64,000 nucleotides of DNA. Origin: Nitrosarchaeum sp. GTDB lineage: Archaea; Thermoproteota; Nitrososphaeria; Nitrososphaerales; Nitrosopumilaceae. The notes under the pieces were generated by a model. The model was not told where the DNA came from and searched no databases. It saw only the letters and a list, made by a program, of their open reading frames with translations. The position numbers and the translations under genes are program-made. Positions 25,025 through 33,366 of this stretch are shown here, piece by piece. Position 1 is the stretch's first letter. Every line of letters starts with the position of its first letter. The stretch spans positions 109,694 through 173,693 of the forward strand of contig BGOU01000010.1 in the NCBI GenBank assembly GCA_003569705.1. Direction: 5' to 3'.

Positions 25025-25216
25025 TCATACTATTGATTTAGTCAGTTCTGCGTTAATATGCAATATCTGTGTTGTTTGCTTGTCAAGACCCTCTAATTCT
25101 ATTATTTCCTCAGGAATCCTCATAGTTTTCTCCTGTGGTCTCTGTGATGCGTAATAGCCAACAAAAACTGCTGTGATGATAAATGCTGCAATTACTAATA
25201 CTATCAATAGATCCAA
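25025..25216 (-). CDS. Single-span membrane protein, 63 aa
   Basis: One N-terminal membrane helix (about residues 3-22, LLIVLVIAAFIITAVFVGYY) followed by a soluble charged tail with KTMRIPEEIIELEGLDKQ. A type of small membrane anchor common in thaumarchaeal genomes. Function unknown. Confidence 0.5.
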   Translation of the reverse strand: MDLLIVLVIAAFIITAVFVGYYASQRPQEKTMRIPEEIIELEGLDKQTTQILHINAELTKSIV

Positions 25217-25378
25217 TTCATCTTAGACTGAAATATTTTCTGATGATAAATGTTACTTTTTTATTGATTTTGATATGATGGATTACTAAAACCTATGATT
25301 ATGGACAAAATTTCAGAATAAATAATTTAATCTTTTGAAAAATTATGACATAATATAGAAAAAAAGATTAGAATTCGA

Positions 25379-25519
25379 CTAAGATTTTTTCAAACCCCAT
25401 TTAAGGGCAAATTCTTCTTTGGTGATTGGAATTTTTGATTTACACTTTACACATCTACGCATTTTAGTGTGCTTGGAAAATCTCCAAACATGAGGTTCGC
25501 TTTTTCCATGACAGTTCAT
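25379..25519 (-). CDS. Zinc microprotein, 46 aa
   Basis: ATG at 25519 and TAG at 25379. Ligand pattern C3, H4 and CVKCKS at about 23-28, with HVWRFSKHTKMRR between. One zinc ribbon half plus a His-rich first half. The basic residues fit nucleic-acid contact. Ends IPITKEEFALKWGLKKS. Confidence 0.55.
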   Translation of the reverse strand: MNCHGKSEPHVWRFSKHTKMRRCVKCKSKIPITKEEFALKWGLKKS

Positions 25520-25680
25520 AATTTTATATCATATCACTAGTATTTATCAAAACAACCATTCTACAATGATCAAAATTGATTCTGAATAAATTATGAGTGA
25601 ATTTGAACAAATATGAGTAGGGATATGGAATACTTTTCCCCAAAAATTAATTACACCATATGATAGCAATTCAGTAAATT

Positions 25681-26991
25681 ATGATAAAAACAGAGCTTGG
25701 GACATTACGTCGATCTCACTATTCTAATGAATTGAGTCCTTCAATGGATGGCTTGGAGGTCACTGTGATGGGTTGGGTCTTGACAATAAGGGGTCATGGC
25801 AACATTAGTTTTGCTACAATTAGAGACAAAAATGGAGATATCCCAATTGTTGCCAAAAAAGGTGATTGTCCTGATGAACTACGCGAAAAACTATCTATTT
25901 TAAAGGCACATTCTTCGGTTGCAATTATAGGTAAAATCAAATCTTCTGAAAAAGCACCAACTGGATTTGAGATTATTCCAACTGAACTGCGGGTATTTTC
26001 TGATGTTGAAAAAATTCCGCCCTTTGAGCCCTTAGCAAAGACTGTCAAAAATATAGATACTAGATTGGAGGTGCGACCAATTGATCTTAGACGTAAACCT
26101 CTACAGCATATTTTCAATGCAAGAAGCCATGTCCTCAAATCAATTAGAGATTATTTTTACCAACAAAACTTTACAGAAATCAACACTCCAAAAATGATTG
26201 CAACTGCAACTGAAGGGGGCGCTGCATTATTTGCCATATTTTATTATAACAAAGAGGCGTTTTTAGCTCAGAGTCCACAATTATACAAAGAACAATTAAC
26301 AATGAGTTTTGAGAAAGTTTTTGAAATTGGACCTATTTTCAGAGCAGAACCATCAAGAACTAATCGTCATTTGGCAGAAGCAATATCAATTGATTTGGAA
26401 GAAGCATTTGTGGATTACAACGACGTGATGAATAGAATCGAAGAGATAATAAAAATATCAATAAAGTCTGTAAATGATTATGCAAAAAATAACCCAGATG
26501 CTGAGTTTATTATTCCAGCAATACCTGAACATATCCCAAGATACTCTTATGATGAATTGGTAGAAAAAATGCAAAAAGCAGGTGCTAAAACTGAGTGGGG
26601 CGATGATCTTTACCCTTCAAATCTAAAAAAAATCGGTGTTGAGGGATTTTACTTTATCAAAGATTGGCCTTTGGGTCCAAAACCATTTTACGTAAAAGAT
26701 AGTAAGACAAATCCAAAAATTTCCGAATCATTTGATTTGATGTATGGTGATCTGGAACTGTCATCAGGTAGCACCAGAATTGAAAAACGACAAGAGATTG
26801 AAGAGAGAATGAAAAATAAAGGAATGAAGACTGACGCATTTGAGTATCATTTGGGGGCATTTGATTATGGTGTACCTCCACACGCTGGATGCGGTATTGG
26901 TTTGGAGCGATTAATCATGGCCCTTACAGGCACAGAAAACATTAGAGATGTCACATTTTATCCAAGAGATGTTGACAGACTTACGCCCTAG
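25681..26991 (+). CDS. aspS: Aspartyl-tRNA synthetase (probably non-discriminating Asp/Asn)
   Basis: A protein of 436 residues of archaeal type. An OB-fold anticodon-binding domain (TVMGWVLTIRGHGNISFATI) leads to the class II core: motif 1 FTEINTPKMIATATEGGAALF, motif 2 GPIFRAEPSRTNRHLAEA, motif 3 AGCGIGLERLIMAL. It charges tRNA-Asp. With gatCAB in the window, it can be expected to mischarge tRNA-Asn too. The position after GWV, reported in other archaea to be Trp in discriminating and His in non-discriminating enzymes, is Leu here. No asnS is present in the window. The residue comparison is from memory. Confidence 0.95.
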   Translation: MIKTELGTLRRSHYSNELSPSMDGLEVTVMGWVLTIRGHGNISFATIRDKNGDIPIVAKKGDCPDELREKLSILKAHSSVAIIGKIKSSEKAPTGFEIIPTELRVFSDVEKIPPFEPLAKTVKNIDTRLEVRPIDLRRKPLQHIFNARSHVLKSIRDYFYQQNFTEINTPKMIATATEGGAALFAIFYYNKEAFLAQSPQLYKEQLTMSFEKVFEIGPIFRAEPSRTNRHLAEAISIDLEEAFVDYNDVMNRIEEIIKISIKSVNDYAKNNPDAEFIIPAIPEHIPRYSYDELVEKMQKAGAKTEWGDDLYPSNLKKIGVEGFYFIKDWPLGPKPFYVKDSKTNPKISESFDLMYGDLELSSGSTRIEKRQEIEERMKNKGMKTDAFEYHLGAFDYGVPPHAGCGIGLERLIMALTGTENIRDVTFYPRDVDRLTP

Positions 26992-27253
26992 TTTTAGGTA
27001 GTTATTTTAACTCTGGTAAATTTTTAGGAAAATAAAAAACTAAGTGTTATTTTTTGCAGAAGAGTAAACCCGCAGACTTGGTTTTCTTGTTATTCAATCA
27101 CACAAAATTCTACAAACAATAATGGTATATTCGTAAAATGTACCAGAATGGTTAATAGTTTTTTTTGGGTCGATGATCATAATGAACACTAAATTATTTT
27201 TTTAGCTGATTTGAATGATAAAAAGATAGTTAAGATAATCTTAAATAAAAAAA

Positions 27254-27526
27254 TTAATCTAAATACTGATCTCTAAAATTCTTAATCATGATTTTGTAAA
27301 TAGGACTTAATGAAATGGTATCACCATTTTTATGTATTTCTACCCAGTTAATTTTTGATAATTCTTTTACTTTCTTTTCAATATTCTTGCCATCGTTTTT
27401 TACAATATGGTGAAGTCTTTTTTTCATTTTAGTATAGTTTGTGTAAATTTCACCCCATGACCCTTGATCCCAAAGATATGAAAGAATCTGTGCCGTCAGT
27501 TCGTTATCTGAAAAATCACGCAACAT
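27254..27526 (-). CDS. Winged-helix-like protein, 90 aa
   Basis: NELTAQILSYLWDQGSWGEIYTNYTKMKKRLHHIVKND suggests helix-turn-helix elements. The segment VKELSKINWVEIHKNGDTISLSP looks like a wing. Divergent from another winged-helix gene at 27591 with only 64 bases between them. Probably a transcription regulator, possibly of the shared region. Confidence 0.5.
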   Translation of the reverse strand: MLRDFSDNELTAQILSYLWDQGSWGEIYTNYTKMKKRLHHIVKNDGKNIEKKVKELSKINWVEIHKNGDTISLSPIYKIMIKNFRDQYLD

Positions 27527-27529
27527 ATT

Positions 27530-27545
27530 CGTACACTTATCGTAC
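27530..27545. promoter_or_regulatory. Two CGTAC direct repeats, 11-base spacing
   Basis: CGTAC occurs at 27530-27534 and 27541-27545, one helical turn apart, in the short gap between two divergent winged-helix genes. It may be an operator site. The short motif in low-complexity DNA makes this tentative. Confidence 0.35.
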
Positions 27546-27590
27546 TACATTTATGCATAGTTTTTATAGTTTTAGAATAATACTGGATAT

Positions 27591-28022
27591 ATGGAAAACG
27601 GTCTGATTTTTAAAATATACGGTAATTCACCAAACACCAAGATGTTGGATTTTTTACTCAGTTTTCCTAAAAATGAGTTTACAGTAAGTGATATAATTGA
27701 AGAGTTGGGAATGTCCAAAACTACTTTTTACAAGTATTTTGATGATCTGATAAATATTGGAATTGTAAAGGTCAATCAAGAAACAACAAAACCAAAATTA
27801 TACAGCATCAATCTATCCAGTCCAATAGTTCAGAATGTGAGGAAAAACATTGATTTTGTGTCTGAAAAGATAGCAGATAAAGAATCTATGAAGATTAAGA
27901 TAAAACCAATAGAACTCAAAAATATTGAATTAGAAGGCATTCAAGAACGTATTCAGTATTTGCAAAGGTTACAAAGGCAAACAAAATCAGCAATCAAGAA
28001 GCTAGTTCCAATGAAAATCTAG
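27591..28022 (+). CDS. Winged-helix regulator with C-terminal coiled coil
   Basis: A protein of 143 residues. MLDFLLSFPKNEFTVSDIIEELGMSKTTFYKYFDDLINIGIVKVN is a clear winged helix (residues about 19-63), with a KLYSINLSS wing. The C-terminal helix (EGIQERIQYLQRLQRQTKSAI) probably dimerises. The target is unknown. It is divergently arranged with the gene at 27254. Confidence 0.75.
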   Translation: MENGLIFKIYGNSPNTKMLDFLLSFPKNEFTVSDIIEELGMSKTTFYKYFDDLINIGIVKVNQETTKPKLYSINLSSPIVQNVRKNIDFVSEKIADKESMKIKIKPIELKNIELEGIQERIQYLQRLQRQTKSAIKKLVPMKI

Positions 28023-28053
28023 AACTCTCAAAATTCTTCAAACTCCAAATAAT

Positions 28054-28284
28054 TTAATCCCAACTGTTCTTACCTAGAGCCTGATAAAGTCTAGGGGCTT
28101 TATTCACTATTTTTGAAACTTCATCTAGAATTCTTTGGTATTCTTGAGACATCCTGCTAATATGATTTGTACCTATTAAAACACATGCATGTGAGACAGT
28201 ATGATGCAGCCCAAATTCACATCAACAATTTTTTACGTTTAAAATATTGATTGCGGATTTGACAAAACCTGTAATCATTAGCAT
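28054..28284 (-). pseudogene. Small Cys/His gene with in-frame TGA at codon 21
   Basis: A 77-codon frame (ATG at 28284, stop at 28054-28056) reads through one internal TGA at 28222-28224, flanked by cysteine codons on both sides (TGT TGA TGT). Residues after it continue plausibly (GLHHTVSHACVLIGTNHISRM, SQEYQRILDEVSKIVNKAPR). If only the downstream ATG at 28152 is used, a 32-residue peptide results. It could be a mutated Trp or Cys codon, a sequence error or recoding. No family recognised. Confidence 0.4.
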
Positions 28285-28320
28285 TATATCAAAGAAATTT
28301 AATTTTCAGTTGGGATAAAA

Positions 28321-28416
28321 ATGATGCAATTTTATGATAATTTTCAGGCACAAAATGTACCACAGGTATGGGAAACTGGTAGTAAACTGCGGTATGATGA
28401 CAGACTGACACCGTAG
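28321..28416 (+). CDS. Short ORF upstream of gatC, 31 aa
   Basis: ATG ATG at 28321, TAG at 28414-28416, 11 bases before the gatC ATG. The product (MMQFYDNFQAQNVPQVWETG, then KLRYDDRLTP) uses a varied residue set unlike random AT-rich DNA. It may be the first gene of the gat operon or a leader peptide. It may also be chance. Confidence 0.4.
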   Translation: MMQFYDNFQAQNVPQVWETGSKLRYDDRLTP

Positions 28417-28427
28417 GTGATTTGAAA

Positions 28428-28691
28428 ATGGTATCTAGAGAAGAAATAGAACACGTTGCAAAATTAATGAGAATTGAAATTGATGATCCTACAATCTACG
28501 AACGTGTAGATAAAATGATGGGATATTTTGATATTTTAGATTCAGCAGGTGTTGAATCTGAAGAAATATCTGTCAGGGAAATCCCAATTACTAACTTGAG
28601 GGAAGACAAGTATATCCCATTTGATGAAAAATTAATTGAAAAACTTAATCACTATAAAGGAACCTATGTTAGAGCTCCGAAGATGGTTTAA
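28428..28691 (+). CDS. gatC: Asp/Glu-tRNA amidotransferase subunit C
   Basis: A protein of 87 residues from the ATG at 28428; a TTG at 28422 is also possible. VSREEIEHVAKLMRIEI is the conserved N-terminal helix and DKMMGYFDILDSAGVESEE the second. The C-terminal part LREDKYIPFDEKLI... and the final YKGTYVRAPKMV wrap around GatA. It is the scaffold of the GatCAB complex that amidates mischarged Asp-tRNA-Asn (and Glu-tRNA-Gln in some organisms). The stop is directly followed by the TTG start of gatA. Confidence 0.9.
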   Translation: MVSREEIEHVAKLMRIEIDDPTIYERVDKMMGYFDILDSAGVESEEISVREIPITNLREDKYIPFDEKLIEKLNHYKGTYVRAPKMV

Positions 28692-30137
28692 TTGAATATA
28701 AAAATTTCAGCTCTGCAATTTACTAGGGAAGTAAAATCTGGAAACATATCTGTTGAAGATTTTATTGCAAAAACAATGGAACAAATTCATAACGTTGATG
28801 ATAAACTACATGCATTTCTATCATTAAATGAAAAGGCAGTTGATCAGGCAAGAGAAATTGATAAAAAAATAAAGTCAGGGGGAAAAATTGGACAATGCTT
28901 TGGCATGCCGATTTCCATTAAAGATAACATTTGCATCAAAGACACCAAAACAACATGTGCGTCAAAGATGCTTGAAAATTTTATTGCACCATATGATGCT
29001 ACTGTGATTACAAAATTAAAACAACAAGATGCAATTTTTGTCGGCAAAGTAAATCTTGATGAATTTGCAATGGGTCTTTCTACCGAATTTAGCGCATATG
29101 GTCCAAGTAAAAATCCATGGAACACAGATTATGTTCCAGGTGGCTCTTCTGGAGGTAGTGCAGTGTCTGTTAGTGCGTTTGAATGCGTTGCATCATTGGG
29201 TTCCGATACCGGTGGTTCTGTTAGAAATCCTGCCAGTTTTTGCTCAACTGTAGGGTACAAGCCGACTTATGGGTTGATTAGTAGATACGGCCTAATTTCT
29301 TATGCAAATAGTATTGAACAGATTGGCCCCCTAACTAGAACCGTTGAAGATGCAGCATTTATGCTAAATTTGATTACAGGAGTTGATCCTAATGATAACA
29401 CCACAGTTGATAACAACAATGAAGATTATCTCAAAGATATCAATTCAGGCATACAAGGCAAAAAAATAGGCATAATCAAAGAGATGATTGGAGAAGGAAT
29501 AGATCCTTCAGTACTTTCTGCAACAAAAGATGCAATATCAAAACTAGAAGGACTGGGTGCAATATGCGAAGAAATTTCTCTTGACATGGTAAAATATTCT
29601 GTTGCAGCATATTATGCAATTACTGCAACAGAAGCAGGTAGCAATCTTGCACGATATGATAATTTGAGATATGGTTATGATTTTCCTGTTGAAGGATACG
29701 AGTTTAATTCCTATATTGAAAAAGCGAGAAAAAAACTTGGTCCTGAAGTTACACGACGTATGATTCTTGGAGGATTTGTTCCATCTTCAGGACATGCCGG
29801 AAAATATTTTCTCAAAGCACTCAAAGTAAAAAGTAAACTCACCAGACAAATCAATGACGCGTTTAAAAAATTTGATCTGCTAATCTCACCAACAGTTCCA
29901 ATTTTACCATTTAAGATTGGTGAGAAAATAAATGATCCTGCGGCTTTATTTCTTATTGATATCAATACGGTAACTGCTAATCTTACTGGAAAACCTGCAA
30001 TATCAATTCCATATGCAATATCAAATGGCTTGCCGATTGGAATCCAACTTATTGCAAACTCAATGGATGACAAATTATTACTCCAAGCTGCATATGCACT
30101 AGAAAAAACTGTAAAATTACCAGAGGTTCCAATTTGA
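28692..30137 (+). CDS. gatA: Asp/Glu-tRNA amidotransferase subunit A
   Basis: A protein of 481 residues, TTG start right after the gatC stop. The amidase-signature triad is visible: Lys in PISIKDNICIKDT, cis-Ser in the GGSSGGSAVSVSA segment and the nucleophile Ser in SDTGGSVRNPASFC. It releases ammonia from Gln (or Asn), which is channelled to GatB. The TTGA overlap with gatB suggests coupling. Length matches the family. Confidence 0.96.
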   Translation: MNIKISALQFTREVKSGNISVEDFIAKTMEQIHNVDDKLHAFLSLNEKAVDQAREIDKKIKSGGKIGQCFGMPISIKDNICIKDTKTTCASKMLENFIAPYDATVITKLKQQDAIFVGKVNLDEFAMGLSTEFSAYGPSKNPWNTDYVPGGSSGGSAVSVSAFECVASLGSDTGGSVRNPASFCSTVGYKPTYGLISRYGLISYANSIEQIGPLTRTVEDAAFMLNLITGVDPNDNTTVDNNNEDYLKDINSGIQGKKIGIIKEMIGEGIDPSVLSATKDAISKLEGLGAICEEISLDMVKYSVAAYYAITATEAGSNLARYDNLRYGYDFPVEGYEFNSYIEKARKKLGPEVTRRMILGGFVPSSGHAGKYFLKALKVKSKLTRQINDAFKKFDLLISPTVPILPFKIGEKINDPAALFLIDINTVTANLTGKPAISIPYAISNGLPIGIQLIANSMDDKLLLQAAYALEKTVKLPEVPI

Positions 30138-31537
30138 CAAAAATTGGATTAGAGATTCACAGTCAACTCACAAAGTTGGAAAGTAAATTATTTTGCTCAT
30201 GTAAGGCAAATTATAGAGAGTTTGAACCAAATACCAATATTTGTCCTATTTGTATGGGGTTGCCAGGCAGTCTTCCCAGGTTAAACCAAAAAGCTGTTGA
30301 AAAAGCAACAATGATTGCAATGGCACTAAATTGTAGTACTCCTGAAAAAATTGCATTTTTTAGAAAAAATTATTTTTATCCTGATTTGCCAAAAAATTTT
30401 CAAATCACCCAACTAAACATCTATGGGGATACTAGTGTTGGAGGCACTGGAGTTATTCTGGTTGGAGAAAAAAAGATCCACATTACAAGAATCCAACTAG
30501 AAGAAGACCCAGGCAGGCTAATCTATGAGGGCAGTTCTGAAAAAAACCAAATAACTTTGGTGGATTATAATCGTGCAGGCACACCTTTAGTGGAGATTGT
30601 AACTGAGCCTGACTTTGAAAACCCAAAAGAGGTAAGGGAATTTCTAAACATACTATCTGATTTGTTGGAAAATCTTGGAGTATCTGATCCTAGTCTGGAA
30701 GGAGCAATGAGGGCAGATGCCAATGTATCCATTGAAGGTGGAAATAAAGTTGAGATAAAAAATATTGGATCTTTTCATGATTTAGAAAAAGCAGTTCATT
30801 TTGAAATTACACGTCAGCAAAGTTTGCATTCACGAGATATACCAATCATTCAAGAAACACGCCATTGGGATGATAAAAGAAAGATTACAATTTCTTCAAG
30901 GTCAAAAGAAGAAGATTTGGATTATAGATATTTTCTAGAAGGCGATATTCCATGGGTTAGAATAGGAAATGAAGTTAAAGAAAAATTAAAATCTGAAATG
31001 CCTGAGAGTATTAGTTCTAAAAAACAACGCTATGTCTCAAAATACAATATTCCTACACAGGTTGCAGATGTACTCTCATCTGATAAATTTTATTCAGATT
31101 TATTTGAAGATGCACATACAAAAGAAAATGCCAAAGAAGTTGCAAATATTATCACCACTGACTTGATGGGGCTGGTTGATACAAGAGAGAAAAGAGAATC
31201 CTCAAAATTAAAACCAATTCATCTAAAAGAGATAGCTAATTTGATACAATCAGGTAAGATTGCAAGAACTTCTGCCAAAAACGCATTATATGAAATTGTA
31301 AAAACAGGTAAGGAATTATCCAATGTGATATCTGAACTTGATCTAGGTAACGTATCTGATGAATCTGAATTATTGCAAATTATTGAATCAGTTATTTCTG
31401 AAGAACCACAAGCTGTGGAACAAGCAAAATCTAATCCTCAGACTATCAATTATCTGGTAGGAAAAGTAATGCAAAAGACAAAAGGAAAAGCGGATCCAAA
31501 TGTGACTTTGAATTTATTAAAAAAGAAGATTCAATAA
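30134..31537 (+). CDS. gatB: Asp/Glu-tRNA amidotransferase subunit B
   Basis: A protein of 467 residues, TTG start overlapping the gatA stop by four bases. It phosphorylates the mischarged aminoacyl-tRNA and uses GatA ammonia to amidate it. IGLEIHSQL and NICPICMGLPGSLPRLN at the N-terminus, KNYFYPDLPKNFQITQ and LEEDPGRL mark the kinase domain. LMGLVDTREKR begins the tRNA-binding part, and the C-terminal YqeY-like tail has NYLVGKVMQKTKGKADP. Shares an operon with gatC and gatA. Confidence 0.96.
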   Translation: MTKIGLEIHSQLTKLESKLFCSCKANYREFEPNTNICPICMGLPGSLPRLNQKAVEKATMIAMALNCSTPEKIAFFRKNYFYPDLPKNFQITQLNIYGDTSVGGTGVILVGEKKIHITRIQLEEDPGRLIYEGSSEKNQITLVDYNRAGTPLVEIVTEPDFENPKEVREFLNILSDLLENLGVSDPSLEGAMRADANVSIEGGNKVEIKNIGSFHDLEKAVHFEITRQQSLHSRDIPIIQETRHWDDKRKITISSRSKEEDLDYRYFLEGDIPWVRIGNEVKEKLKSEMPESISSKKQRYVSKYNIPTQVADVLSSDKFYSDLFEDAHTKENAKEVANIITTDLMGLVDTREKRESSKLKPIHLKEIANLIQSGKIARTSAKNALYEIVKTGKELSNVISELDLGNVSDESELLQIIESVISEEPQAVEQAKSNPQTINYLVGKVMQKTKGKADPNVTLNLLKKKIQ

Positions 31538-31541
31538 TTTT

Positions 31542-31805
31542 ATGGCTGATCTTTCTTTAGAAGACATTGAATTTATCAAAATATTGGCAAATTCTGATTC
31601 TACCATACTCCAGGCAGGTATGAATGAGGCAACAAGATATAGACTAGATGCACAAATAGGCGTGATTTTACGAGAATATTACAGAGAAAATACAATGAAT
31701 ACAAAAGCAGGATGGGTAGAAAAATTTGAAAAAGTTGGCATTACTGAAGATGATGGTAAAGCGGCAATTGCATGTGCCAGAAGATTGGGAATTGATATTT
31801 CTTGA
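31542..31805 (+). CDS. Uncharacterised small protein at the end of the gat operon
   Basis: A protein of 87 residues starting four bases after the gatB stop, so probably cotranscribed. Helical and soluble (LSLEDIEFIKILANSDSTIL, then VILREYYRENTMNTKAGWVEK). It ends with GKAAIACARRLGIDIS. No family recognised. Operon position suggests a translation-related role, but no motif supports it. Confidence 0.6.
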   Translation: MADLSLEDIEFIKILANSDSTILQAGMNEATRYRLDAQIGVILREYYRENTMNTKAGWVEKFEKVGITEDDGKAAIACARRLGIDIS

Positions 31806-31959
31806 TCTTGCAAGTCTAGAATTGCAAAAATAACATTTCATCTAAACGTAAAATTGTTAAAATTATTTTTAATGATATTTACTTGATAATAATCTAATAT
31901 TGAATGAAATTTCAAAATTATGCTGATAAATCTCTTGTTGGTTTACTGGTTATCTGAGA

Positions 31960-32944
31960 TTATTTTTTAGTATTTATTTTGATTGATTGTTTTGGAATCT
32001 CAAAATAAAACGTTGTTCCAATATTTTCTTTACTTTCTACCCATATTTTACCTCCAAGACCTTCTATGATTCCTTTACAAATTGCCAAACCCAATCCACT
32101 ACCATCTCTTTTTCTGCTTGTAGATGTATCTATTTGATAAAATGTTTTAAAAATTTCTTTTTGGTTAATTTCTGAAATTCCTATGCCGTTATCTTTAACA
32201 AAAAATTTTATAACCTCTTTCTTGTTTTTTGCCCCTATTGTTATTTGTCCTTTTTCTGATTCTACAAAATCTATGGCATTTTTAATTAAATTAGAAAAAA
32301 CTTGATTGATTCTGTCTTTGTCACTAAAGATGATTATGTTTTCAGGATTGTCTTTTATTAGGTGAATCTTTTTCTGACTGATAATCGGACTAAAATCTTT
32401 TATTATTAAATCTAATAATTCAGCAACATCTACATTTTCTTGATTAAACTCTAGTTTTCCCAACTCTAATTTTTGCGTAGTTAAAATATCTCCTACCAGT
32501 CTTTGCAATTTCAATGCAGATGAATAAATTTCATCTACTGCATCTAGTTGTTTTTTATTTAATTCTCCCATCAATTCTTGTTTTTGTAACATTTGCACAT
32601 ATCCTAAGATCGGTACTAGTGGAGTTTTTAATTCATGTGATACCATTGATGAAAATTCTACTTTTTTTCTATCAATTTCTTTTAGTTTCTCAACATATTC
32701 TTTTTGCACTGTTAATGTTTTTTCAACTTTTTGACCCATGCCTTTAAAATTCTCGTTTAGCTCATGAATTTCTTTTATGTTTGTACTGATTGGTTTTTTG
32801 TTTGTAATTTTGTTTGTTTTGGAAAATTCTGTCATGTTTTGAGCAAGCTTTTCAATTGGGTTTGTGATGCTTTTTGAAATGTATACAGTACTCAATAATG
32901 TTCCAGCTGCCACGGCAGTTGCAAAAATTAGTAGAGTTATTCCC
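31960..32944 (-). pseudogene. Histidine kinase, sensor end truncated at a breakpoint
   Basis: The frame is open to an ATG at 33018, but the kinase homology begins at about 32944 with a membrane helix (GITLLIFATAVAAGTLLSTVYI). A HAMP-like stretch follows, then the H-box FSSMVSHELKTPLVPILGY, the N-box VFSNLIKNAIDFVE, G1 KDNGIGISEI and G2 DGSGLGLAICKGI. The extracellular sensor and first membrane helix are missing. The last 25 residues at the 5' end are antisense to a KaiC gene. So the gene seems cut by a rearrangement or assembly join. The catalytic half is intact. No response regulator is adjacent. Confidence 0.8.
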
Positions 32945-32945
32945 G

Positions 32946-33364
32946 TAGATGATTCTCTGTACAGAGGAGAGCAGATGCCATTTGAGCATTTGACAAAATT
33001 ACTATTAAACAGCATCAAAAGAGTAGATGCAAAAAGAGTGGTAATTGACTCAATTACAATTCTTGCAATGCAGTATTCTGATAAATTCTACATGAGGCAG
33101 GGGTTACAAGGAATGATTCAAGCATTGGAAAATTACGGTGTGACATCATTGATAATATCAGAGTATTCTGAAAATAATGATATTCCTTTAGAGTGGTTTG
33201 TTACTTCTGGAATTATTCAGCTAAGACACACTAGAAAAGAGGATACCATGGAAAGAACAGTTCAAGTAACTAAAATGCGCGGCATTAAACACAGTGAACA
33301 AATTCATCCCATAGTTATAGATGGGGATGGGATGCACATACAGCATCCAAGATTGACCCCATAG
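32946..33364 (+). pseudogene. KaiC/RadA-like ATPase, C-terminal fragment
   Basis: The homology begins abruptly at about 32946 with VDDSLYRGEQMPFEHLTKLL. It includes the Walker B strand RVVIDSITILAMQYSDKF, then GLQGMIQALENYGVTSLIIS and WFVTSGIIQLRH. It ends VTKMRGIKHSEQIHPIVIDG. This is the second half of a KaiC-domain ATPase; the P-loop part is missing. The start lies exactly where the opposite-strand kinase homology stops. The reading frame extends upstream only through antisense kinase sequence. Confidence 0.8.
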
Positions 33365-33366
33365 GT

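Noticed and set aside
32864..33364. An intact 166-residue gene starting at 32864
   Set aside because: The first 27 residues are antisense of the kinase; homology to KaiC begins only near 32946.
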